Shown here: positions 17,702-27,055 of the stretch, one piece after another
How positions within the stretch are numbered: position 1 is the stretch's first letter
Layout of the letters: every line of letters begins with the position of its first letter
NCBI GenBank assembly: GCA_964530825.1
Contig: CAZHCA010000004.1
Coordinates: forward strand, 1-64,000
Direction of reading: 5' to 3'
DNA from: CAZHCA01 sp964530825
Lineage (GTDB): Bacteria > Bacteroidota > Bacteroidia > Chitinophagales > Saprospiraceae
DNA: 64,000 bases
The notes under the pieces: generated by a model
Databases searched by the model: none
What the model was told of the DNA's origin: nothing
What the model saw: the letters and a program-made list of their open reading frames with translations, nothing else
Program-made: the position numbers and the translations under genes

Positions 17702-18901
17702 TTATCCATTACCCTCGCGGATATCCAGGATCTTAATTTCTACCCGCTGATTCTTTTTACGGCCCGCGGGCGTATCGTTGGTAGCGATAGGTTGTCTTTT
17801 CCCGTAACCTTTATACGTCAAGCGATTGTTTTCGATTCCGCGCTCGATTAAATAATCCACGACCGCTTTTGCCCGGGCGGTAGATAACCGGTCGCAGTAG
17901 GAATGCGGGGGTAGGGAATTGGTGTGCCCGCCAATTTCAACTACAACTTCCGGGTTATTCTGTAAGAATTGATAAAGTTGATCCAGGGTTTCATAGCTGT
18001 TGCCCCGGATGACCGACTTATCGGCTTCGAAATAGAGGTTGTCCAGCCGTAAGGTTTGACCTTTTTTTACCTCCAGTTTGGAGAAGTCAATCTCACCTTC
18101 TACGACGTCTTCTTCGATCGTTATTTCCTGCGTTGTCTCGGGTTTGGGGGTGGGCTTCGGCGGAACGGGCTGAACTATCTCCTGGGGGGGAGTGGGATTG
18201 GCCGTGGGGGCATTGGGCTCTAGGACCGGCGTGTCTTGAACTTCTTCTTCAGCCACTTCAGGCTTGGGATCGTCGCATAGCGTAGGCCTGATGTCACTAG
18301 CGTTATCTAGTAGAATATTGCCGTTGTAGGGAAACAAGGTCGGAGTTTTGTAAAAAGCTTCGAACACCATGTGGGTGTAATCGGCGTTCGGTTCGAATTT
18401 AAAGGAGAAATCCTGCCAATCGTAGTTATCGACAAGCGCCGATTCGCCGAGCAGGAATTGCTTGTCGCAATAGCTGTTACCGCCGTAGATACGCAATTTG
18501 ACCGGAGTGATATAATTGGCTTCTTCATTGGTAATGCGGCTGGTACTAAGATAAAGCTTAGACCGGGCCAGCGTAATGCGAAACTCGTAACAAGTTCCCT
18601 GCTGTAGCGGAGCGCTTAGCTTCTGGGATACGGCTTCCCAGGTGTCGTTGTCGCGCACTACCATCCCCAGGTAGGTGCTGCCGTGAGAGGCGGGCTTGAT
18701 TACGCTGAAGGTGCCGTTGGGTTGCACGTCAGGGGGCGTCTCCCCCCGAAAACCGCAGTCGTACCAACCGTAAGGAGCCTTACTATGGCGGGGCAAATCC
18801 TCAAATGAGGGATTCTCAAGTTGAATGCTGGTAGGTTGCCCCATACCTGCGGAATATACCGTTACCACCAGCAAGCTAATGAAAATGAATGATTTTCGCA
18901 T
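17702..18901 (-). CDS. OmpA family outer-membrane protein with N-terminal carbohydrate-binding-like domain
   Basis: About 399 residues from the ATG at 18901, with a signal peptide (MRKSFIFISLLVVTVYSAG). Residues about 25-215 resemble a beta-sandwich of the kind found in cell-surface and carbohydrate-binding proteins (NPSFEDLPRHSKAPYGWYDC is a typical opening). A Pro/Glu-rich linker follows (about 220-290). The last ~110 residues form an OmpA-like peptidoglycan-binding domain: LYFEADKSVI, VEIGGHTNSLPP, LSTARAKAVVDYLIERGI and the final NQRVEIKIL. It probably anchors the outer membrane to the wall. An in-frame ATG at 18964 would put a non-signal stretch in front and is unlikely. Confidence 0.9.
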   Translation of the reverse strand: MRKSFIFISLLVVTVYSAGMGQPTSIQLENPSFEDLPRHSKAPYGWYDCGFRGETPPDVQPNGTFSVIKPASHGSTYLGMVVRDNDTWEAVSQKLSAPLQQGTCYEFRITLARSKLYLSTSRITNEEANYITPVKLRIYGGNSYCDKQFLLGESALVDNYDWQDFSFKFEPNADYTHMVFEAFYKTPTLFPYNGNILLDNASDIRPTLCDDPKPEVAEEEVQDTPVLEPNAPTANPTPPQEIVQPVPPKPTPKPETTQEITIEEDVVEGEIDFSKLEVKKGQTLRLDNLYFEADKSVIRGNSYETLDQLYQFLQNNPEVVVEIGGHTNSLPPHSYCDRLSTARAKAVVDYLIERGIENNRLTYKGYGKRQPIATNDTPAGRKKNQRVEIKILDIREGNG

Positions 18902-19088
18902 AAAGTAGCGATTTACTGGAATTTGGGAAGTTTTGGCGGGAAAAGCTTCCGCAAAATTTCTCATAGTTATTGAAAAATAGGGGAAAAAGCCAGAAAAAGA
19001 AAGATGTGTTTGGTGATCTCTCCAAACGACCTGCTTTTACCCTATTGGAACTTTTGTGTTGCTAACCTTAACGGCTGCGAAATCAAAT

Positions 19089-20312
19089 TTATTTGAAAGC
19101 ATTTAATCCGGTTACATCCATTCCGGTAATCAGAAGGTGGATATCGTGGGTGCCTTCGTAAGTAAGTACGGTTTCCAGGTTCATCAGGTGACGCATCACC
19201 GGATATTCATTGGTGATCCCCATGCCACCGTGGATTTGGCGGGCTTCCCGGGCGATATCCAAAGCCATTGCTACATTGTTGCGTTTGGCCATAGAAATTT
19301 GGGCCGGCGTTGCTTGACCGGCGTTAGCTAATGTAGCTAACCGCCAGGCCAGCAATTGGGCCTTTGTAATTTCGGTAATCATTTCGGCCAGTTTCTTTTG
19401 CGTCAGCTGAAACTGGCCGATGGGCCGACCGAATTGCTCCCGCTCCAGGCTGTAGCGCAGCGCCGAGTCGTAGCAATCCATTGCTGCCCCGATCGCTCCC
19501 CAGGCAATGCCGTAGCGGGCCTTGGACAAGCAAGATAGCGGGCCTCGCAAACCTTTGACCTCCGGTAAAAGACGGTCTTTCGGTACGCGAACGTCTTCGA
19601 ACACCAATTCACCTGTGATGGAGGCTCGCAAAGACCATTTGCCTTTTATTTCGGGGGTAGAAAAGCCATCGAGATCACGGTCTACGATGAGGCCTCGTAC
19701 TTTGCCGGTCTCCTCTTTTGCCCAGACAATGGCCAGGTCGGCTACCGGAGAGTTGGTAATCCACATCTTGGCGCCATTTAAAACAAATGCATCGCCATCA
19801 TCTTTGATATGCGTCTGCATACTGCCAGGGTCTGAGCCATGATCGGGTTCGGTAAGACCAAAACAACCGATTAATTCTCCCCTGCCGAGTTTCGGCAAGT
19901 ACTTGCGCCGCTGCTCTTCGGAACCGTAGCGAAAGATAGGGTACATCACCAGCGAACCTTGGACCGAAGCCATAGAACGAATCCCGCTGTCCCCCCGCTC
20001 CAATTCCTGCATAATGATCCCGTAAGCGATTTCATCCATCCCGCCACCTCCGTATTCTTCGGGCAGGCTGGGGCCAAAGGCACCGATTTCAGCCAGTCCC
20101 TGGAAAAGGTGGGTTGGGCATTCTCCCCGTTCGGCGTATGCCTCAATAATTGGACTGACCTCCTGCTTGACCCACTCTCGTACCGCGTCGCGGGCAAGAA
20201 GGTGGTCTGATTCCAGCAGGTCATCTATTCTGTAGTAGTCGTGCCCCCGAAATTGGTCGGCTTTTGACCGGGGTTCTATGGTTCCGTGTTGGCCGTTAAT
20301 GTGCTTTTCCAT
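19089..20312 (-). CDS. gcdH: Glutaryl-CoA dehydrogenase-like acyl-CoA dehydrogenase
   Basis: A 407-residue FAD enzyme oxidising glutaryl-CoA to crotonyl-CoA and CO2 in lysine and tryptophan breakdown. It resembles mitochondrial GCDH closely: ELERGDSGIRS keeps the Glu and Arg (human Glu87, Arg94) that set glutaryl specificity, and the catalytic base is Glu386 in TYEGTHDIH. Other family motifs are CFGLTEPDHGSDPGSM, KMWITNSPVADL, KARYGIAWG and QIHGGMGITNEYPVMRH. It stands alone between the OmpA-like gene and the divergent folB. The downstream steps could be done by the hydroxyacyl-CoA dehydrogenase and thiolase elsewhere in the window. Confidence 0.92.
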   Translation of the reverse strand: MEKHINGQHGTIEPRSKADQFRGHDYYRIDDLLESDHLLARDAVREWVKQEVSPIIEAYAERGECPTHLFQGLAEIGAFGPSLPEEYGGGGMDEIAYGIIMQELERGDSGIRSMASVQGSLVMYPIFRYGSEEQRRKYLPKLGRGELIGCFGLTEPDHGSDPGSMQTHIKDDGDAFVLNGAKMWITNSPVADLAIVWAKEETGKVRGLIVDRDLDGFSTPEIKGKWSLRASITGELVFEDVRVPKDRLLPEVKGLRGPLSCLSKARYGIAWGAIGAAMDCYDSALRYSLEREQFGRPIGQFQLTQKKLAEMITEITKAQLLAWRLATLANAGQATPAQISMAKRNNVAMALDIAREARQIHGGMGITNEYPVMRHLMNLETVLTYEGTHDIHLLITGMDVTGLNAFK

Positions 20313-20364
20313 GTCAGTTATTTTGGTTAGAGCGCTTTAACCCTGCAAGTCTGCTGTTGTATAA

Positions 20365-20372
20365 CAAAAATA
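20365..20372 (-). promoter_or_regulatory. Candidate Bacteroidota -7 element
   Basis: On the minus strand this reads TATTTTTG, an exact TAnnTTTG match, 52 bases upstream of the glutaryl-CoA dehydrogenase start. No convincing -33 element was seen, so it is tentative. Confidence 0.35.
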
Positions 20373-20508
20373 AGGATTAGAATGATTGTTAAAAGGCTAT
20401 TTGAGTAGGGAAACATCAGTAGAACGTCAAGCGCTGCATCCCGGTCTGATTTTGTTTCCGTTCTTTAGCCACACTGCGTACTTTTAATTTATACAAAAAC
20501 TTCTAAGC

Positions 20509-20883
20509 ATGGCGACTATTGCTTTGGAAGGTATGCATTTCTATGCGTACCATGGTTTTTATGAAGAAGAACGCGTCATTGGCAATGACTTTGTGCTGGA
20601 TGTATATGTCGATACCGAGTTGGGGCGTGCAGCCGCCACCGACGACCTTTTCCAGACCGTCAACTATGAGCTGATTTATTTCATCTGTAAACAAGAAATG
20701 AGTAAACCTACGCAACTGCTGGAGGCAGTGGCGCAGCGTATCCTGAAGCGCATTCGCGAACAGTTCGTTCAGGTAAAAAGCGTGCGGGTGCGATTAAAAA
20801 AGAAAAACCCGCCTTTGGGTGGGAGAGTAAATCATGCCTATGTGGAAGTATCTTCCGGCGCTGAACGTTTCAGTTTTGAGTAA
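20509..20883 (+). CDS. folB: Dihydroneopterin aldolase
   Basis: A 124-residue enzyme of folate synthesis that splits 7,8-dihydroneopterin to 6-hydroxymethyl-dihydropterin and glycolaldehyde. Family features: ALEGMHFYAYHGFYEEERVIG with the conserved YHG, FQTVNYELIYFICK with the substrate-site Tyr, and TQLLEAVAQRILKRI with its conserved Glu. The C-terminal VRVRLKKKNPPLGG contains the catalytic Lys region. Length is standard. It is followed 38 bases later by a 3-hydroxyacyl-CoA dehydrogenase on the same strand; the pairing has no obvious metabolic logic. Confidence 0.94.
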   Translation: MATIALEGMHFYAYHGFYEEERVIGNDFVLDVYVDTELGRAAATDDLFQTVNYELIYFICKQEMSKPTQLLEAVAQRILKRIREQFVQVKSVRVRLKKKNPPLGGRVNHAYVEVSSGAERFSFE

Positions 20884-20921
20884 GCTTTGCCAATTGTTAT
20901 TTTCACCAAAACAACCCTGCC

Positions 20922-22082
20922 ATGCAAGTTGGAATCATCGGTAGCGGCTCTATGGGTGCGGGTATTGCTCAGGTAGCTGCCGCCGCCGGGAATGAGGTCG
21001 CTATCTACGATAATAATCCGGAAGCCCTCGAACGTGCCCGGACCAAGCTGGAGAAAATTATGCGCCGCCAGGTGGAAAAGGGACGTATGGAAAGTGCTGA
21101 AACGCAAGCTCTACTGGACCGGATTCGCTACGTGGATAGCCTCTACGAAGTCGGTGCTTCCGCGGTAGTTATTGAAGCAATTGTAGAAAACCTGGCGATT
21201 AAAAAAGAATTGTTCGAACGGCTTGAGGATATCGTCAATGTGGATACCATCCTGGCGACCAACACCTCATCTCTGCCGGTAGCCGCTATTGCCGCAGCGG
21301 CGCGTAACCATCCGGAACGAGTGCTGGGCATCCACTTTTTCAACCCGGCTCCTTTAATGAAACTGGTAGAAATTGTACCGGCCCTCCAGACGGCAGAGGT
21401 AATTACCAACCGGGCAGTTAAAATGATCCAGAGGTGGGGAAAAACAACGGTGCTGGCAAAGGATACACCTGGCTTTATCGTTAACCGAGTGGCGCGGCCT
21501 TTTTATGGAGAAGCACTGCGCATCTTGGAAGAAGGTATAGCCGACGCCGCTACGATTGACTGGGCGATGACCGAACTGGGCGGATTTCGCATGGGCCCTT
21601 TTACATTGATGGATTACATCGGCAATGATGTTAATTACATTGTAACGGAGACGGTATTCCAGGCTTTTTTCTACGACCCACGGTACAAACCGGCCTTTAC
21701 CCAAAAACGCCTGATGGAGGCCGGGCACTGGGGACGAAAGAGTGGAAAAGGCTACTATGACTATACCAAGGGTGCAGTCCAACCGAAGCCGTTAAAAGAT
21801 AAGGCCTTGGGTAAGCAAATTCTCGATCGCATACTTTCGATGCTTATCAACGAAGCTGCTGACGCCTTGTTCTGGCAAGTTGCCTCGCGCGACGATATCG
21901 ATCTGGCGATGACGAAAGGGGTGAATTACCCCAAAGGCCTACTCCGTTGGGCCGACGAAAAGGGAATTGCCAGTTGCGTAGAAGCCATGGACGCACTGCA
22001 ACAATTGTATCAGGAAGATCGGTACCGCTGCAGCCCTTTATTGAGGCGTATGGCCAGAGATGGTAAAAGATTTTATCCTTAA
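20922..22082 (+). CDS. 3-hydroxyacyl-CoA dehydrogenase (3-hydroxybutyryl-CoA dehydrogenase type)
   Basis: A 386-residue NAD-dependent enzyme oxidising 3-hydroxyacyl-CoA to 3-ketoacyl-CoA. The Rossmann motif GIIGSGSMGAGIAQVAA is at the N-terminus. LATNTSSLPVAAIA and GIHFFNPAPLMKLVEIVPA carry the catalytic Ser and His. KDTPGFIVNRVARPFYGEA precedes the first C-terminal domain, and the last ~90 residues (from LGKQILDRILSMLINEAAD) are a second C-terminal domain copy, as in PaaH-type proteins. It fits phenylacetate, butyrate or glutaryl-CoA degradation. The stop codon lies at the start of a strong terminator. Confidence 0.92.
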   Translation: MQVGIIGSGSMGAGIAQVAAAAGNEVAIYDNNPEALERARTKLEKIMRRQVEKGRMESAETQALLDRIRYVDSLYEVGASAVVIEAIVENLAIKKELFERLEDIVNVDTILATNTSSLPVAAIAAAARNHPERVLGIHFFNPAPLMKLVEIVPALQTAEVITNRAVKMIQRWGKTTVLAKDTPGFIVNRVARPFYGEALRILEEGIADAATIDWAMTELGGFRMGPFTLMDYIGNDVNYIVTETVFQAFFYDPRYKPAFTQKRLMEAGHWGRKSGKGYYDYTKGAVQPKPLKDKALGKQILDRILSMLINEAADALFWQVASRDDIDLAMTKGVNYPKGLLRWADEKGIASCVEAMDALQQLYQEDRYRCSPLLRRMARDGKRFYP

Positions 22083-22119
22083 AAAAAGCCGCCCGCAGGC
22101 CTGCGAGCGGCTTTTTTTT
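22081..22119. terminator. Bidirectional intrinsic terminator
   Basis: AAAAAAAGCCGC (22081-22092) pairs with GCGGCTTTTTTT (22107-22118). The interior contains a further self-complementary stretch, GCAGGCCTGC. A runs on one side and T runs on the other make it work in both directions, between the convergent 3-hydroxyacyl-CoA dehydrogenase and M36 peptidase genes. Confidence 0.93.
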
Positions 22120-22140
22120 GCCGGCTGGTAACTATATTGT

Positions 22141-25100
22141 TTACTGAACGACCAGCTTGTGGGTAATTACCTCGGTGCCGGCTTGCAGACGAACAAAGTA
22201 GAAGCCGCCCGGCAGATTGCTTACATCTAGCTGGAGGTAAGCGTTGCCATTAGAACGCGTTTGTAAAACGACCTGGCCGCTGGCATTAACCAGTTCGATC
22301 ACCCAGTCGGCGCCATCTTGCGGCAGGCCCAATTGTACGCGATCGTTCGCCGGGTTCGGATAGAGTGCCATTTGGTCCTCCTCGGCTTCTGCAACGCTGG
22401 TAACGGTACCGAAAGGCTGAACGACTGTACCCAGATCGGGTGCCATTGCACAAGCCTGATCGCCTTCGGCCGAACGCACACAGGCTTCCGAATTGTAATG
22501 GAGCAAGTCCATGATCTCTATGTCATCGACAAACCAGCCCGTTTCATCGGTGGTTGCATTTTCCGCTTCGGCATCCGAACCAAAGCGGAACCGGAAGAGG
22601 ATGTCTTCTCCGCGGTAGGAGCTCAAGTCGATGTAGGTATCGATGTAGCCGTCGCTTTCTCCCCAGTAGCCTGCCAGGTTAGGTAGTGAAAAGGTTCCGT
22701 AGGCAACTTGACCCCGGTAGGAATTACGGAGGATCAATGCGTCGGGCACAATATTCCAACTCGTACCACCATCGTTTGAGATTTCGATCAGTCCAGCATC
22801 GGTGCCGGCTTCTGTATCGTACTGGTGGTAAAAACGCAGAACGGGTTGCGCGCCCTCGACCAATAAGGGCTCGAACAACTGGACGGTCTGGTCATTTTCG
22901 GAGGTTGTATTGGGTACGAACCAGGAAAAGTCACCACTAAACGGGCTTTCTTCCGAGAGTTCCCAAATATCCAATCCGGTCAGGTTGAAAGGCAACCAGT
23001 TGAGGTCCCCGTCTTCCAGGTCATCGAAGAAAAACCGGTTGGACTTCAGTTCCGGACTGGCAACAGCCTTATAGCGCAACCGCCTCTCGTCACCAGCTTC
23101 CAGGCGATCAATCCGGTAAAGTATGCTTTGTTCTTGTGTTTCAATATTTGAACTACCCGTTGCAGAGCCGGGTAAGAGGGTCAATCCTTCGGGCAGTATG
23201 TCCTGTACCTGTACTGCGGTGACTACTTCTTCCTTGTGATTGACGATCGTTAGCTCGACCTGTATCGTATCACCGGGCTCGATCAATTCCGTAACTTGCT
23301 TATCGATTTTGAGCTCTTGGATACATTCTGGCCGGGTACTGAAATCCTGGAAACCGTCATTGCGATCGTCGGCCAGGCCCTGGCTGGCCTCCCAGCCCAA
23401 ACCACGGCGAGCGAATACTTCCCAGATCAGGCACTCATTGGCTCCGTTGTTGTTGATGAGGTCGGCGGCAATGATTGCGTCGCGACCGTCAATAAATCCA
23501 GGGTTGCAAGCTTGCAACTTCATACCGTCCATGACCAATTGGATGGCAATATTGTTACCGCCGGTGCCGTCATAAGGGTTGGGGTCGAAACCGTATTCTT
23601 TCACCAATGCCCAGTACAGGTCCCAGAGGACGCCGGCCCAGATTTCACCCAAAGGGTGAGGGGCGGTAGTGCCGATGATATCGTCGAAGGTCTGGTCGTT
23701 GATGGAAAAATCTGTCGAATAGGGAAGACGTCGGATAGTCCCTCCCTCAGGGTTCCGGCTGTCTGAATACGAACCTACGCCGCGCGGCATTTCACCGAAG
23801 TCACCTTCTTCGACCGTAGTAATAAGGGTGAAAAAATCACTCCATCCCTCTCCCATTTGCTCATCGTTGAACAGGCAGGAAGCAATACTAGGGCCGCCGG
23901 TCAACCGGTTGGAAACGCCATGCCCGTATTCGTGGGCGATTACGCCGTTGTCGAAACCGCTATCGATGAAAGCAGGACCGCTGCCTTCCTCACGTTGGAG
24001 GGTCACAATGACTTCGCCTAAATCTAGTGCCTGGCGCAAAGCATCGGCATCGGCGCTGCGGATCATGATAGTAGGAATGTCGGGATTGGGAATTTCAGCA
24101 ACACCTGCCATGTTGATCGTATTGTTTTCAAAGTTGGCAATGATCACTGCAATAGCACCTGCGGCTTCGGCATTAATGACCTTTTGTTCAAAAAAGCAAC
24201 CACCCCGATCTAACAGTACGACCTTGCCGGCTACCTCCGCAGCATTGACGATAGGTTCGCAGCCAAAGCTGGGATTGTTGCTATCATCAAAACCTTCAAC
24301 GAGTTGCCCGGTTATGGGATCGATGTCGATTAGCGGACCGAAGTCAGCCGTTCCGGTTTGGTACCGTCCGGCCACAAAGGCGGGTTCGTCGACTTGGAGT
24401 AGACCGTTCCCCCCCGTTGACCACAAAAACATCTGCATGCGACCGCCGGCTCCGTCGGGAGGGGTGGCGAAGTTGGCGTTGTTCGTGCCGCTGCCGTCCT
24501 GGGCTTCCGCAAAAACAGCATCGGCGCCCCTGCCTTCACCCGTATAGTTGCGGGCCTGGAAGTTGCCCGCGGCCTCATCGAATCCGTAGTGCCAAGTGAA
24601 GTCGTGCATGATGTTGTTCATGTAAAAGAGTTGTGTCACTACGGCGTCCTGGTTGGTATCCGGTTCTTCTTCAGGGTAAAAGGGAAAATCGAAAACGAGG
24701 TTGATGCCGCCATCCGGTTCGTCGCGGTTAGGGGCGTTGGTAGCGGCGGTATCGATATAGGCGTGGGTGTTGTTGCCGCGGGTGATGGTGAATTCAGGCC
24801 CGGGCTGACCATTTGTGTCGTGCCAACCAAAAGGAGAAGCCTCGGGGTCGGCCGGGTCCACAACTAATGCGCGATCACCGTGAATAGGGCTCTCTACCGG
24901 GATCGGAAAGACATTGTACGTTCCGGTCGTGCTATTTACTAGGGTGTTGGAGCGCAGCATTGTTTGCGTTCGGGGTTGCTGATTCCCCTCAAGGCGGTGG
25001 GTGTGCGACTGGCCGCCAAAATTGCAGTGAATGGTATAATTATTTTGCTGGAGAATGGCCCCGTTCGACGCGTCGATTAGGATGCTCCAATAGTCGGCTG

Positions 25101-25650
25101 TCTCTCTTTCATCAATGTCGGTTTGCCAAGCGAGCCGGAGCTGGCCGTCATTTGACGAAGCATAAATCAATCTAGCTTGTATGGGGCGGTCGGCCAGTTC
25201 GCCTCCTTCGAATGTCATGGCGTCACCTCGGTTGCGGCTGCCTGGGAGCGGTTGAAGCGTTGGCGGCGCATATCCTAAATGTGAGGCTGCACGCCGGATC
25301 GCATCGGTCGCATTCAATCGGGGTTGGGTCGTATTAATGCGCTCAGTCAGAGCTGACTCTAGACGGTGGGTAGCATAAACCACCTCGCCGGCGGAATTTA
25401 TGTGCACGCCGACGATAGCTTGATAGATAGGTATGCCTTGGTATTGTTGTTGAAAGAAAATGTGCTCGACGCCGTTGTGCTTAGTTCGGTAACGATCTGA
25501 AATTGTCAGATCTTTAATGTCGGCTGGAAGAATATTCCAGTCAGGAGCAGTGCGTTGAATATAATCGGTGGCCTGAGTTAGGGCATCCTGACCAATAGTC
25601 GGGGACCCAAAGAGACAAGCCACTGAAACAATAAGTAGTCGTACCTTCAT
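22141..25650 (-). CDS. T9SS-exported M36 (fungalysin) family metallopeptidase
   Basis: A 1169-residue secreted zinc peptidase. Order of parts: signal peptide (about 1-20); FTP-type propeptide region (about 30-200); M36 catalytic region with HEYGH at 573-577 (His ligands, Glu574 base) and the third zinc ligand Glu601 in GEGWSDFF; a PA domain inserted before the active site (about 435-555, with GKVVLLDRGGCFFEQKVINA); a DUF11-like repeat (about 775-860, DILPEGLTLLPGSA); a beta-sandwich (about 870-1055); and a C-terminal T9SS sorting domain (about 1090-1169, ALYPNPANDRVQLGLP and GGFYFVRLQ). It likely digests extracellular protein. No partner gene lies beside it. Confidence 0.94.
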   Translation of the reverse strand: MKVRLLIVSVACLFGSPTIGQDALTQATDYIQRTAPDWNILPADIKDLTISDRYRTKHNGVEHIFFQQQYQGIPIYQAIVGVHINSAGEVVYATHRLESALTERINTTQPRLNATDAIRRAASHLGYAPPTLQPLPGSRNRGDAMTFEGGELADRPIQARLIYASSNDGQLRLAWQTDIDERETADYWSILIDASNGAILQQNNYTIHCNFGGQSHTHRLEGNQQPRTQTMLRSNTLVNSTTGTYNVFPIPVESPIHGDRALVVDPADPEASPFGWHDTNGQPGPEFTITRGNNTHAYIDTAATNAPNRDEPDGGINLVFDFPFYPEEEPDTNQDAVVTQLFYMNNIMHDFTWHYGFDEAAGNFQARNYTGEGRGADAVFAEAQDGSGTNNANFATPPDGAGGRMQMFLWSTGGNGLLQVDEPAFVAGRYQTGTADFGPLIDIDPITGQLVEGFDDSNNPSFGCEPIVNAAEVAGKVVLLDRGGCFFEQKVINAEAAGAIAVIIANFENNTINMAGVAEIPNPDIPTIMIRSADADALRQALDLGEVIVTLQREEGSGPAFIDSGFDNGVIAHEYGHGVSNRLTGGPSIASCLFNDEQMGEGWSDFFTLITTVEEGDFGEMPRGVGSYSDSRNPEGGTIRRLPYSTDFSINDQTFDDIIGTTAPHPLGEIWAGVLWDLYWALVKEYGFDPNPYDGTGGNNIAIQLVMDGMKLQACNPGFIDGRDAIIAADLINNNGANECLIWEVFARRGLGWEASQGLADDRNDGFQDFSTRPECIQELKIDKQVTELIEPGDTIQVELTIVNHKEEVVTAVQVQDILPEGLTLLPGSATGSSNIETQEQSILYRIDRLEAGDERRLRYKAVASPELKSNRFFFDDLEDGDLNWLPFNLTGLDIWELSEESPFSGDFSWFVPNTTSENDQTVQLFEPLLVEGAQPVLRFYHQYDTEAGTDAGLIEISNDGGTSWNIVPDALILRNSYRGQVAYGTFSLPNLAGYWGESDGYIDTYIDLSSYRGEDILFRFRFGSDAEAENATTDETGWFVDDIEIMDLLHYNSEACVRSAEGDQACAMAPDLGTVVQPFGTVTSVAEAEEDQMALYPNPANDRVQLGLPQDGADWVIELVNASGQVVLQTRSNGNAYLQLDVSNLPGGFYFVRLQAGTEVITHKLVVQ

Positions 25651-25781
25651 AGAAGCGCTTAAATTTTTGGGATGTGAAATCTACTTTAAAATGGAAAAAT
25701 ACAACTTCCAAGGGGAAGGTTCTGAATTAAAATCAAGAAATTCAGGGGTTTTGCTTTCTTTTGACAAAATCAAATTTGGAT

Positions 25782-26534
25782 ATGCAACCTAAAATGGCGG
25801 ATCTGATTTACGGGCGTCATCCTGTGCTGGAGGCGTTGCGGGAGGGGGTCTCTATTGAGAAACTTTTGTTGTTGCAAGGTACGCGCGGTACATTTGAAAA
25901 AGAGTTGCGGCAACTCACCCGCGAGGCTAACGTACCGGTTCAAATGGTGCCCAAGGAGCGCCTCAATAAATTGGTAGGCGGCAATCATCAAGGAATTGTC
26001 GGTTTTGTATCCCCTATTCAATACCAGCGTTTGGAACATGTTCTCCCGTTGGTCTACGAACGAGGGGAAACACCGCTACTCCTTTTACTGGATGGTGTGA
26101 CCGACACCCGTAATTTTGGTGCTATCGCTCGCTCAGCGGAATTGGCGGGTGTTCACGCATTGGTGGTAGGCCGAAAGAATAGCGCTCAGATAAATGCCGA
26201 TGCGCTTAAGACGTCAGCGGGGGCGCTCACCCGCCTGCTTGTTTGCCGGGAGCAAAGTATTCCGGTGGCCATGGAGCGTCTGAAAATGTCAGGTATCCGG
26301 GTATTGGCAACGGAATTGCGAGCAGAGCGCTACGTATACGAAGAGCCGCTGAACCGTCCCGTTGCCCTGGTGGTGGGCTCGGAAGGGCAGGGCATTGGCT
26401 CGGAAACCCGCAGGAGTGCCGACGGCAGTGTGCGTATTCCGCAGGTCGGCACTATGGATTCTTTCAACGTATCGGTTACGGCCGGGATCTTGCTCTACGA
26501 GGTAATGCGCCAACGCCTTAAAGAAGGAAAATAA
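25782..26534 (+). CDS. rlmB: 23S rRNA (guanosine-2'-O)-methyltransferase RlmB-like (TrmH/SpoU family)
   Basis: About 250 residues. It would methylate the 2'-hydroxyl of a guanosine of 23S rRNA (G2251 in E. coli). The N-terminal substrate-binding domain opens with IYGRHPVLEALREG. The SPOUT knot carries the three SpoU motifs: DTRNFGAIARSAELAG, VALVVGSEGQGIG and SFNVSVTAGILLYE. The start is uncertain: ATG at 25782, ATG at 25794 or TTG at 25761. I use 25782. It is divergent from the M36 peptidase gene, and no promoter was identified with confidence. Confidence 0.92.
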   Translation: MQPKMADLIYGRHPVLEALREGVSIEKLLLLQGTRGTFEKELRQLTREANVPVQMVPKERLNKLVGGNHQGIVGFVSPIQYQRLEHVLPLVYERGETPLLLLLDGVTDTRNFGAIARSAELAGVHALVVGRKNSAQINADALKTSAGALTRLLVCREQSIPVAMERLKMSGIRVLATELRAERYVYEEPLNRPVALVVGSEGQGIGSETRRSADGSVRIPQVGTMDSFNVSVTAGILLYEVMRQRLKEGK

Positions 26535-27055
26535 AGACCCCCCAAGCCGATAGGTATCGGTGGAGGACAGAGGGTAACAGGAAATCAAAAGCTAATTCTC
26601 CTCTTTTTTTCCAACAAAAAACAAGTTTTTGTTTCAACAATTTTTAGCACCGGAAACGCTGCTAAATTTTCATCAATCAGCGGTGAGTTGGCAAGGATTG
26701 CCCTTTACTTCTTACCCAAGTATGAAGTACTATCAGGTCCGGCTTTGTGGTTGCTCGGACTTAAAACAGTGAAGAATTGGATGTGTCGAGTAGAATGCTG
26801 ATGGCATCCAGAGATCAGCTAACTGTTTCGCTTTGTTCAGCATGGTGTATATTTGCATTAGCATTCACAGAAAGGAAAACAAGTCTATAAAATCACAGAT
26901 TTTTTCTGGGGTGTTAAACGGGGCATTGCCTATTTAATAGAGGTAATAACCTGGAGATTAATAGGTTGAGCGTAGGCAAACGCCGCAACCTTTCCCAACG
27001 CTCTCAGCTGCTGTTGGTGCTTCGTATTATCTGAGTAAGCCTTTTTCTCTAGCTG
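26535..27055. other. 521-base intergenic stretch, no gene assigned
   Basis: No tRNA, terminator with T run, or recognisable protein was found. TATATTTG at 26848-26855 fits the Bacteroidota -7 consensus, with TTTC 18 bases before it, yet no plus-strand gene follows. The frame of rlmB stays open after its stop for 88 further codons (to 26801), with no family resemblance. A short plus-strand stretch near 26985-27055 reads like beta-barrel strands (VGASYYLSKPFSLAV) and may be decayed coding sequence. A small RNA is possible but unproven. Confidence 0.4.

Noticed and set aside
23828..24547. A 239-codon plus-strand open frame inside the M36 peptidase region
   Set aside because: The minus-strand gene has full M36 and PA domain motifs there. 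The plus-strand product is Pro/Ser/Arg-rich in the manner of a shadow frame.
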